The notes under the pieces: model-generated | Database searches by the model: none | Told to the model about the DNA's origin: nothing | What the model saw: the letters and a program-made list of their open reading frames with translations, nothing else | Shown: one piece after another, positions 55,512 through 64,000 of the stretch | Position numbering within the stretch: the first letter of the stretch is position 1 | Layout: every line of letters begins with the position of its first letter | NCBI GenBank assembly: GCA_930367215.1 | Contig: OV884058.1 | Location: forward strand, 111,561,802-111,625,801 | From: Pollenia angustigena | Lineage: Eukaryota > Arthropoda > Insecta > Diptera > Polleniidae | DNA: 64,000 nt | Direction of reading: 5' to 3' | Program-made: the position numbers and the translations under genes

Positions 55512-57211
55512 TTAAGAAAAATCAATAAATTCAAACATTTCATTAAAGCAACAACACAGTTTTCTAAATGGGTCTGCCATAGCATAGTTAGTTCGGAAAG
55601 TTTTTATAAATAAGGGATTATAGTACCGTACCGTACGTCGTGGAATGTTAAATGATAAACTACTTAATAAAAAATTCGAGCATACTTTTCCATTTATTAA
55701 GTTAATTACAAATAAGACATTTAGCATAACTCTGCGACTTTTCAGTGTTGGCAAACGTATTAAGGATAATCTTGTAGAATATGAGGAGAGATTATCATAT
55801 CCTCGGTATGTATCTAACAGGCAAAAAAGCAAGAATTGTTTTTGAATGGATTCAATATGATCACTATGAACCATATAATATGGATCCCATACAATCGAAC
55901 CGTATTCCAAGATTGGTCTAACGAGAGATGTGTAAAGTGAATTCTTTCGCCCAACGTTTAATAAAAGCCAGAGTACAACGAGCCCTGTTGACAGCCATTG
56001 TTATGTGTTGAATAAAATCCAATTTTACATCCAGTAAGATGCCAAGATCCATAATTGTGTCAACTATCTCGATTTTATAGTCACCGAGTTTATAGTTATT
56101 TAAAATACTACGTTTTCTAGAAAAGCGCATATGTTTACATTTCATTAATTCCATTAGGTTATGTTTACACCAATTATAAAAGGTATCCAAGTCTTCTTGA
56201 AGATAAATATGGTCTAAAGAGTTCGTGAAGTTTAAAAATATTTTTACATCGTCTGCGAACATTAGTATATGTGAATGTTTAATAATATCAGGCATGTCGT
56301 TGATAAACAGCAGAAACAAAAGAGGGCCAAGGTGACTACCTTGCGGAACACCGGGTTTTACCAATATAGGCTTAGAAGTTGAAAACCCAAATTTTACGCA
56401 TTGTATTCTGCCGAGAAGATATGACGTTAGCCAGCTTACATAAGTTTTGTCGAAACCCATAATATCAATTTTTTTCAGAAGAAGGTTGTGATTTACCTTA
56501 TCAAATGCCTTACTGAAGTCGGTATATATAACGTCGGTATGCTGGTTGTTGACGAATCCTTCATTTACCAAAGTTGTCAGTTCTAAAATTTTTGTCATAG
56601 TTGATGATTCTTTACGAAATCCGTGTTGAAAAGGTGTTAATAACGGTGAAACTTGATGAACCAATGAATCTAAAATGCATTTTTCAAAAAGTTTTGGAAT
56701 TGCGCTAAGTTTGGCTATACTTCTGTAATTAATTATATTTGATTTATTTCCAGATTTGAACAAGGGAATTAAATATGACTCTTTCCATATTTTGGAAAAC
56801 ATTTGGAAAATAGCCATTTTTCATAGAAATATTAAAAATAATTGACAACGGCATCGCTAAAGCTGCCATACATTTGATTAAAATACTACTTGGTATACCA
56901 TCAGGACCCATTGAGTTTGAATATTTAAAAGATTTTAAGCAATTGATAATATTAAGTGTGGTTATTGATGAAAATGAAATAGTTTGACCAGTAACTATAT
57001 TAAATGGATAATTGACATTTTCAGCACGCTGCGCATCAGAATATGTGGACGAAAAAAAGTCGGCGAATAAATCACGGATTTCCTTTTCATCGTGTGTTTC
57101 AGTACCCATATATTTCATGACCTTCGGTGCGCCAGAGATCTTTCTTTTCGAATTTACAAATTTATAGAATGATCTTGGATCGTATTTTAAGTTGTTTTTT
57201 ATTTTAATCAA
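55512..57211 (-). pseudogene. LINE reverse transcriptase with C-terminal tail
   Basis: Between 57,211 and 56,790 come the fingers region (YKFVNSKRKISGAPK; NSMGPDGIPSSILIKC). A frameshift leads to ESYLIPLFKSGNKSNIINYR, FQHGFRKESST, motif A VIYTDFSKAFDKVNHNLL, motif B GVPQGSHLGPLLFLLFINDM and motif C HILMFADDVKIF (FADD box). Then MGFDKTYVSWLTSYL and KRWAKEF. Near 55,930 a short deletion shifts the frame. It resumes as MEYGSIVWDPYY, IESIQKQFLLF and LPTLKSRRVMLNVLF to the stop at 55512. The motif sequence is typical of the jockey superfamily. Catalytic Asp residues are kept, but the frame breaks abolish function. Confidence 0.9.
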
Positions 57212-57475
57212 ATAATCGTTATATAATTTAGCAAATTATATTTTGCACGAAGGACGGAATACTTGCTGTAATCGCAGTGGGATCCAGATTTTTTATATTT
57301 TTTATAATTCTTGTTTTTTAAGTTTTTTTAACGAAGAAAGTTGTTTATTACCCCATGGTGGTCCTGATTTTGAGCACAGTGAAAATTTTGGTATACATTC
57401 ATTCATATATTGTTTTATTGTACTGTAGAAATTATTAATCATTTTATCGATTGTTTCTGGTGTGCCAATGCGAAT

Positions 57476-58056
57476 TTATAGCAATTGAATCCAATTTGTG
57501 TTAATTAAAAGGTTATGTTGTAGGTCGTTGTAATTTGCCCTTTTAAAACAAAACACCTTTTCTTTTTTATGGAAATTTTGATCACGATGAGAGCTAAAAA
57601 TGTTGCAGCTAATTTCAATTGTAGGGTGGTAACGATCTTCTGGGAGTGTTATAGGATCAACACGATTTATTGTACATTCCTTAGGCTCATTAACAAAAAG
57701 CAGGTCAAGTAATTTACCATATATATTGTAGACGCCATTAATCTGATGTAGACATAAATTTGTAATGTTACCGAATATATCATCACTAACGTTATCAGAA
57801 CGATTAGGAATGTAAGTTTTACTTTCTGTGGAGAAATGCCAGGTAATCTGAGGTATATTAAAATTGAGAACAAAATTTCCAATGACCATACATTGTTCGA
57901 AATGTTTGGCCGAAGAGCCCTTGGTGATAAAACTTGTCTCTTTGATGTTGATGTAAACAGGATCCACTCCTTTATTGTATCGACCGGATGGCTGCATGGG
58001 AATACTAGCAGCCAGATTTCATAGGACCCATGGGAGACGGTATGATATGGTAACAC
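57476..58056 (-). pseudogene. LINE endonuclease, C-terminal half
   Basis: The 57,997-57,476 frame reads CMVIGNFVLNFNIPQITWHF, where relatives have 'GDFNLPxITW', then YGKLLDLLFVNEP ('LDLVFV') and a His-containing end (YHPTIEISCN). The catalytic Asp-Phe-Asn of GDFN has changed to Asn-Phe-Val. Sequence before about 58,010 is no longer endonuclease-like, marking the truncation point. Confidence 0.75.
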
Positions 58057-58060
58057 AACG

Positions 58061-58373
58061 GGAACTAATTAATGGACCCACGTGAGCTGTTCTTGGTCAC
58101 GGCTGCCAATGGAACCTAACCTACCTTGTTCTTATTCTACCATGGATAAATTAACATTTAGGAGTTTCTATGTAATCCGTTTTATATTTCGTTCAATTGA
58201 AATTGATTTTGCAAAAAATAACTTAAAATTAAGCAAGAATCCTCAAAATCTGAATTCTGAGCTTCAAAAATGATATACAAAATGTTCTTAAGTTAAATTT
58301 AAAAATCTGATTTTAGAAGAGATGTAATGACAAAGCTGAATTCACATACAAATGTATGTATTAGGGAGAACGA
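58061..58373. other. Junction DNA between two LINEs
   Basis: 'ggctgccaatggaacctaacctacctt' near 58,100-58,130 resembles the 3' end of the next LINE in opposite orientation. Otherwise A+T-rich. Confidence 0.35.
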
Positions 58374-59335
58374 ACGGTAAGGTTAGGTTAAGAAGGGTTA
58401 TGTGCCCAAGGGCACACTTCTACTCGGAGACCAATGCGGTCCATTGAAAAATGGTAGAAAAAGAGAAAAGCGAAGAAAAGAAATAAGAGGTGGATAGATT
58501 TAAGAAAGTAAGTAGTTACCACGTAGAGCAAAAACAACCGCAATATTTCGTTGACAAACCCCAGTATATCAGCTGGATTACATCATGCACCCCAGTTCGT
58601 CGTGAAATCTATCTCCTAGCCATTTTTGTCTGAGACTCTGCATCCTAGGGCAGTGGTACAGTACATGCTGGATCGTCTCTAGCTCCTCAGAATCATCGCA
58701 CAATCTGCAGAAGTCCGGTATTATATTGTACCATTTGCCCGTTAAAGCCCTAGCAAGACAATGACCCGTCAATAACCATACAGGTGTCCTAACACCATCC
58801 CTATCCAATCCCAGTAGAACCCTGGTTGCCCCCGCGTCTAAACTAGGCCATAGTGCCCAAGACACCCTGAAATCCGTTCTATCCCTCCAGGACCGGTTAA
58901 CGTCATCACGGAATCTTTCCCGTATCACCCCATAGTAGTTACATAGGGGGGCTTTACCCCATGTCCCTTACCACTAAGTCTAGATTTGAACCCCATATCG
59001 CGAGTTCGTCCGCCATCTCATTTCCATTAACCATGCAGTGTGCAGGTACCCAACAGAGCCTCACATTGAATTCCTCCATGAGTGTCCTAAGATCATTCCT
59101 ACACCGAGCGAGCAGGCACGATCGCACCGTTTAATTTGTTAATGCCCTAAGCGCCGCCTGACTATGTGATCCAGTATCACTTCCTTTGCCCTCCAGATCG
59201 CCAGGACTCATCCTGGAAGACACTGCACTCATCAGGGAGTCTGGATGGCCTTTTCACTTCGGTGTCCGCGATATAAACACCGGCATCAGTGCCGTTTTCC
59301 ATTTTGGATCCATTTAAAATCAATTTGCGAGAATT
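58374..59335 (-). mobile_element. 3' fragment of an RNase H-bearing LINE (I/LOA-type)
   Basis: Minus strand: RNase H (59,335-58,950), the following C-terminal domain (58,928-58,578) and a 3' UTR ending in 'gcccttgggcacataacccttcttaacctaacc' at 58,374. Reverse transcriptase is missing, so this is a 5'-truncated insertion. Much higher G+C than surroundings. Confidence 0.75.
58578..59335 (-). pseudogene. LINE RNase H and C-terminal zinc-knuckle domain
   Basis: Starting near 59,335: GSKMENGTDAGVYIADTEVK (the DGSK-type first catalytic segment, Asp lost at the truncation edge). After a frameshift come HSQAALRALTN (D/H-SQAA motif), VRLCWVPAHCMVNGNEMADELA (WVPAH and the GNExAD catalytic box) and IWGSNLDL. 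After another shift, from 58,928: DRTDFRVSWALWPSLDAGAT, LLTGHCLARALTGKW and CRLCDDSEELETIQHVLYHC (CCHC knuckle), ending at 58578. These features occur in I/LOA/R1-like elements. At least two frameshifts. Confidence 0.8.
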
Positions 59336-59664
59336 TCGCAAATAATAATATTATTAAATTCCTATAATTTTTTAAAACCAAAGTTTGCAAACATTATTTA
59401 ACAGTTTCTAAATTACATTATATAATTATCATCTTAGGAATAAAGTTTAGTAAATAAATAGAAATTGTGAAAAATAAAGCTTAAGTTTAATCAATTTACT
59501 AGTCACGCTTTTTTGGATTTTATCGGCAAATATTTGTAAGTTCTGAACAAACCTTAAGTCATATCCATGTATTTTGTTGGTTCCTTACCTTCGTGAATTG
59601 TTTTTTTTTATTCTAATTAACTTTTTGTTACAAAAACTAATTTGATTTTTGTAATTTTATGTAT
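59336..59664. other. A+T-rich DNA, nothing recognised
   Basis: No feature found. Confidence 0.4.
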
Positions 59665-59790
59665 TCGGATTAAAACCGGTTATTTTTAAAATGCTTAACC
59701 GAAAGCCGGTTTTCTTAAAATAGCAGCTATTCGGAATATTCGAAAACCGGTTTTCGAAAAACGTCAAATAATCGATCTCCCTTGTATGTA
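59665..59790. repeat. Fragment with AAACCGGTTTTCGAA words
   Basis: 'aaaccggttatttttaaaatg', 'gaaagccggttttcttaaaat', 'ggaatattcgaaaaccggttttcgaaaa': the same wording as 45,715-45,864, probably the terminal region of one element family. Confidence 0.5.
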
Positions 59791-59801
59791 CATATGTAGC
59801 T

Positions 59802-60660
59802 CTCTCTCTCTCTCTCGTTTTATCTCAGAGGTCTTTGGTTTTTAGGAACTACTGTTGTTTTTCGCAAATCGACAGCGATGATGACGATGATCATAATCAA
59901 GGCAATCATAATGAAGATGATAATGATGGTTGTGATGACGATGATGACAACATCCATAGGCTGGCTTGTTTTTATATATTTCTTTATTTCATTTTATTTG
60001 TGTTTTTTCTTTTCTTTCAGAAACAGTCAATGACCAACAATAAAACAACAACAGCAACATACAAGCGTACAAAGGTATGCATGCATGTTTGTACTCATGT
60101 ATGAGTTTATATGGATAAATAAAATTCACATATTAAAAACACAACAACAAAAAGAAGAGAAAATAAAGGAGGAACAACAATAAAAGCAAGCAAACAACGC
60201 CATATATACAAAAACAAACAACAACACAAGAGGCAGAGGCAGCAACATTCTGCAACAGCCGCGCAAATACTACGAACGAGGAAAAAAAATTAAAAAAATC
60301 AACAGCAACAGCAAAATATCGTAAACAGATCATCGAACTTACTTTTACAAAGTTGATGTCGTTGTAGTCTTCGTTGATGTTGTTCTTGTTGTTGCTGTTT
60401 TTGTTGCTGACGATATTCGTATTAAAAAACAAACAACATCAAGAGAAAAAAATGTGATGTTTATATTTTTCATTTTATACGAGTAGAAACTAACAAATAT
60501 TCATCCCGACATAAAACTATACAGAGAAGCAAAAAAAAAAAAACAAGAGTCCGTGGCTTGGTCTTCGTTGTCGTTGTCGTCGTCTTCTTCTTTTTCTGGT
60601 TCTTATGCCTGTTGCTGATGACATTCCTAGTGTTGTTGATGGTGGTGTGTGGTGTTGATC
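59802..60660. repeat. Cluster of microsatellites (CT, GAT, CAA/GTT)
   Basis: (CT)n at about 59,801-59,817; GATGACGATGATCATAATCA-type repeats at 59,876-59,950, giving an Asp-rich frame; CAACAACA and AGCAACAGCA stretches at 60,140-60,330; GTTGTTGTTG/GTCGTC near 60,360-60,590. I regard the open frames across them as products of the repeats. Confidence 0.7.
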
Positions 60661-60905
60661 GAGGGCTCGCTGTTTTCAGTACAATGTTGATCCAACCTTA
60701 AGGAATAAAATGTTTAAAAATATTGCTTAAGTATTCTAGTTTAAGCCAAATGTTACCGTTATAAACTAAGATTCATTTGGATCCGGAAATGTGCCAGCAA
60801 CAAGAGACATTAAGATATAAAAAATAATAATAAGTGATCCAACCAAAACGCTTATTGTAAATAAAACAAAAATGTTTGAGAGAATTATCTTAATATTATT
60901 CATTA

Positions 60906-61385
60906 TTATGGAAGAATCGATGATAATGATGTGTGAAACTTAATATTGCCCACATGCTCGCCACGGCTACGGTTGCATACCTCTATGCGCTGGTTCATAT
61001 TTTCCATGACTCTGAGAGATAATTTACGTTCAAAGTCGTTAATGTGCCGAATTATCTTATACTTTAGCCCTTGAATTGTTCTTGGCTTATTGACGTACAC
61101 TTTTTCTTTTAAATATCCCCAAAAAAAGAATTCCAATGGAGTCAAATCACATTATCGTGGCGGCCAATTAACGTCGCCACGACGTAGATAACACGACCAC
61201 TGAATTTCTCGCGCAATTGAGCCGTTGTTTTGTTGGCTGTGTGGCAAGTGGAGCCATCTTGTTGGAACCACATATCGTCCAGGTCCATATCCTCAGTTTC
61301 TGTTTACAAGAAGACCGTTATCACCTCGCCATAGCGAACACCATTCACAGTTCTTGGCCGACCTCCCAATAAAATTCTTATACAA
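60906..61385 (-). pseudogene. Mariner (DD41D) transposase C-terminal fragment
   Basis: Minus strand from 61,385: NCEWC..YGEVITVFL zone, DMDLDDMWF-QQDGSTCHTA-like sequence with the second catalytic Asp (about 61,255), then NWPPR at about 61,160 and DLTPLEFFFWGYLKEKVYV, where the third catalytic Asp is Glu. It ends with RVMENMNQRIEVCNRSRGEH near the stop at 60906. Several frame breaks. No terminal repeats found, so it is a fragment. Confidence 0.8.
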
Positions 61386-61399
61386 TTTTAGTTAAATAC

Positions 61400-61895
61400 G
61401 TAAAACTATAAAACGATTTATAATTATGGTTTTAGGCGCACTCAAGTGTTTTTCGAGAGTGCGCTTTATATGGGGCCTATGGTTAATTATAAGCCGATCT
61501 TCACGAAATTTGTTGATATGATTTCCAGTCATTTAAAGATATTTTGTGCTAAAACTCATATCAACATGTGCATTGTGGTGCTAGTTTTTGTAACCAAATT
61601 ATAAATTTTTTAGGATGGTTGTTGCACATTTTGATTCATAACTCTCATCCTACTAAAGCAATGTTGCTGGATTTCCATCCCAAACTGCTTAGGAATACTA
61701 GAAACAATTTGACACTTACACTGTTCTTTTCTTTTGAGCGTGATTTCAACAGTCGGACAGACAGACGGACATGGCTAAATCAACTTAGAATTAATCAAGG
61801 AGCCAGAATGAATATTAAGTAGATTCATATTAAAAAAGCTTCACTCGGAATGCCAAACTAAGTATACCTTCTCCTCAAAGGTTGAGGGTATAAAA
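61400..61895 (+). repeat. Family G structured repeat, short copy
   Basis: 'ggttttaggcgcactcaagtgtttttcg..tatggggcctatggttaattataagccgatcttcacgaaattt' is one 152-bp unit as in the 40.7-kb copy. End zone 'gacagacagacggacatggctaaatcaacttagaatt' and 'ctcaaaggttgagggtataaaaat'. The GACCC hairpin is mutated to GAGCC. Confidence 0.7.
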
Positions 61896-62144
61896 ATCGT
61901 CAAAATCATCAAATGGACTTACCTAAATAGTCACTAATGTCGTCATTGTTAAATCACAATTACTAACTTTAATTAGTTTTGAAAACTAAGGGCTATTTTT
62001 ACCGTCGCAAAGGGGGTTGTATATAACTGTTTTAACGTTACTAAATACAATGGGATTTGTTCTGTTGAAATTAGGAATCTGATTCCCAAAACTCGTACGT
62101 TTGTTCGTAGTACTAGATTTTCCTCAAGAGCCTAGGCCGGTGCA

Positions 62145-62375
62145 TCGTACAACGAATTACGATTCTTTGAATTCTTTCTTTGGGCAGGCTGTTCGTATGT
62201 AGAACAACCGTCCTGCTGAAGAGTTACCTCGCACTTTCAACTTGCATAAGTTAAAGTCGAATGTCCACAAGCACTTCTTCCAATAAGATATTTTCCTAGT
62301 TCCAACACAATGCAATGTATTAGAAGGGGTCGTCCCCTGATTGCTGGTCCTAAAAAATCCTGATATGATCCTGAA
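62145..62375 (+). pseudogene. LINE ORF2 C-terminus and 3' end
   Basis: Frame NYDSLNSFFGQAVRM, stop, NNRPAEELPRTFNLHKLKSN, VHKHFFQ, stop: the 'LNSFFVRxVRxWNxLPxEV' tail of jockey/CR1-like LINEs. The 3' UTR 'caacacaatgcaatgtattagaaggggtcgtcccctga' matches 32.8 kb. No clear A tail. Confidence 0.65.
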
Positions 62376-62442
62376 TCATTTGAATTGAAAATGTTTCCAT
62401 TCAATGGACCATTTTTTATCCAAACAGCTTCAATTTCAAACT

Positions 62443-62474
62443 ACGATAAATCGTCAAATCTGGTAACCGTGATG
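62443..62474 (-). repeat. Terminal fragment of the K element family
   Basis: ACGATAAATCGTCAAATCTG then GTAACCGTG is the inverse of the K2 left end (CAGGGCTGCCAGATTTGACG). Only this end is identifiable. Confidence 0.6.
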
Positions 62475-62639
62475 AGAAGTGACAATAAGATCGAGAACAA
62501 ACGAACAGAAAAAGATGAGGAAGACTCTGGTAGCTGCTAAGTCAATTTAGATACTTGAACTTTTTATATAGTACATAGTTTTTTAAATTTTTTAAAATTT
62601 AACATTTAATTTTTTCATTTAATATTTCATCTTACTCCT

Positions 62640-63290
62640 ACTATTATTATATATGTGACCCAGATTCAAATATCTGGTGCTTTTAAGGATGGAAAGGGTT
62701 AAAAATTGGTACTTTGTGGACAGTATTAAAATAAACGGTGCCTTTTAAGGAATAAAATTATTACTTTCCCTTTTCGGAAAATTTGATATACATACAGAAT
62801 GTAGCCTTTTGGATTTGGGAGAAAATTTGGTAGATGGATAGCATCCGGCATAGATTCAAATATAGGGTACTTTTTAGGAGAAAATTGCGGAAAAATTTTT
62901 ACTTTGGTACTTTGTCTTTTTTTTTTTTTTTTTGCTAAATTTGATACACAGACTGAATTAAAATATAGAGTACCTTTAAAGGGATAAAATTGGTACATTT
63001 TAAGGGTTAAAAAGGATAAAGTTGTTACTTTTTCGCTTTTGGATAAGTTTGCTATACAGATTTAATATGGTTGGACCAGTTGCCGGAATATACATATTTA
63101 AAAACACCAGTCTTTGGAAATTCAATGTCGGCTTCTCAAGAGTACCGAGTGCTTAAAACTTATAGGTATTTGTTGGCGAAAAATAATAATTCCTATAATG
63201 TTGTTTTTAGAAATATGGTCCAGATGCCAATATAGTGTACTTATCTACAGTTAAAAGGGGAAAAAGTGTTACTTTGGTACCATAGATTTA
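62640..63290. repeat. Degenerate tandem modules with 'GGTACTTT' words
   Basis: Four to five loose repeats of 'cagattcaaatat.gggtactttttaagg.ataaaattg.tactttgg', spaced roughly 130-160 bp (about 62,660; 62,720-62,790; 62,850-62,915; 62,945-63,025; 63,210-63,285). No coding potential. Confidence 0.5.
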
Positions 63291-64000
63291 GAGAACTACA
63301 TAAATGTTTGTAAATTTTTTCTCTGATAAACGCGTTTCTTTAAATCTAATTTGAACGTGAACGAGGTCATTTAAAAATATTAATTTATTACTAACATACA
63401 TAAATATCCCAAGCGTCATGATTTTCCAGAAAAAATATATTAATAAAAAAATTTTATCGTTAGCATGCACAATGAAAAGAAACCACAATTTCTTTAATTT
63501 AATGTCACGTACTCAACAAACATCTAAAATTGTACCTAAAAATATTTTTGATTTTTGGGATAGAGTTTAAAAGCTTTAGAAAAATCTTCTTCTTGGAAAA
63601 AATTAATTATCAGCCATGTCACAGAGTACAATTCCGTTCGGAAACGGAATTCATTCCGTATTTTGGTGCTTCAGAAAATGAAGAAAAAATGTTTCGGAAT
63701 GTATTATTGTTTATAATTGTTATGCTTTATGTTCTATTCAAAGAATGTAGATCAAGCATTAGTGTTCCGTGCGGGAAACCAGTAAACCACTCGATGATAC
63801 CCTATTTGGTTTTTATTTTGTGTTTGCTTAACAAATACTTTGACCTACTTTTACCTTTTATAATTATGCCCTTTACCGAAGAGTAAAAGGCGCTTTTAGC
63901 GCTTTTTGATTTAAAATAGCTCACAAACCTGGTGGTGATATCTTTTTAAAGAGTACATACCTTTAAGGAAATTTGAAATTGGCATCTCTTGGCCTATCCT
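63291..64000. other. A+T-rich DNA with a weak open frame
   Basis: A hydrophobic plus-strand frame runs 63530-63886, but start context and residue use are unremarkable. 'ttccgttcggaaacggaattcattccg' at 63,632-63,658 is a small palindromic cluster. No gene called. Confidence 0.35.

Larger units (their letters stand above)
55441..58060 (-). mobile_element. 5'-truncated, broken jockey-type LINE
   Basis: About 2.6 kb of ORF2 read on the minus strand: C-terminal part of the endonuclease (57,476-57,997), the linker (57,211-57,476), reverse transcriptase (55,918-57,211) and the C-terminal tail (55,512-55,910), then a 3' UTR towards 55,441. The first two thirds of the endonuclease and all of ORF1 are missing, the usual 5' truncation. 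Frame breaks occur near 57,215-57,480, 56,790 and 55,930. Confidence 0.85.

Noticed and set aside
59835..60104. Asp-rich frame that looks like an acidic protein
   Set aside because: The GAT/GAC microsatellite gives the Asp run; the remainder is T-rich hydrophobic noise.
60133..60432. 99-codon frame with Asn and Leu/Phe runs
   Set aside because: Product of CAA/GTT-type repeats read in minus-strand frames.
63530..63886. 118-codon plus-strand frame
   Set aside because: No domain, hydrophobic A+T-type composition, no neighbouring exon signals.

Overview
The window looks like non-genic DNA from a higher (probably calyptrate) fly. It is very A+T-rich, has no bacterial gene organisation and no intact host gene, and is packed with decayed transposable elements of types usual in Diptera: DD41D mariners, hAT, pogo and piggyBac derivatives, Helitrons, jockey-like and RNase H-bearing LINEs, short retroposons and many MITEs. 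The calyptrate placement is an inference from recurrent repeats remembered from such genomes (the TTCGGC-loop-GCCGAA hairpin plus the 'cccagaatatatatacttta' motif). No search was run.

Layout. 0-5.5 kb: A+T-rich DNA with a possible LTR, two small inverted-repeat elements, tandem modules and an antisense Helitron piece. 5.5-12 kb: a Helitron, then a near-identical 2.25-kb head-to-tail duplication carrying copies of three MITE families; the second copy runs into a MITE that holds a tRNA-derived insertion. 12-17.5 kb: a hAT element with perfect ends and 8-bp target duplication, and more MITEs. 17.7-21.7 kb: two copies of a roughly 500-bp poly(A) retroposon with clear target duplications, one split by a pogo MITE and one lying inside an older MITE. 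22-28.5 kb: a long CAGTGTTGCCA-ended element with piggyBac transposase debris, two TTAA piggyBac-type MITEs and a degenerate DD41D mariner. 28.8-36.4 kb: a candidate coding exon, MITEs, a deleted mariner and a pogo relic. 37-43.5 kb: two three-level nests of elements. 45.7-51.7 kb: MITE and LINE fragments, then a third nest with a hAT element carrying the hAT dimerisation motif. 52-55 kb: a second short candidate ORF and a TA-flanked element. 55.4-59.4 kb: a broken jockey-type LINE and an RNase H-bearing LINE, both antisense. 59.5-64 kb: microsatellites, another mariner remnant, a LINE 3' end and degenerate repeats.

All recognisable transposase and reverse-transcriptase reading frames are broken, so nothing here is likely to move autonomously. 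The value lies in the datable nesting order, exact target-site duplications and a few coding-like islands (28.84, 38.7, 46.4 and 52.26 kb) that the repeats do not explain. No CRISPR array, operon, rRNA gene or canonical tRNA gene is present. The most interesting signals are the structured repeat family with retained hairpins, the short retroposon family, the shared TGCCA-type termini and the unexplained coding islands; I saw no clear evidence of a new functional system.
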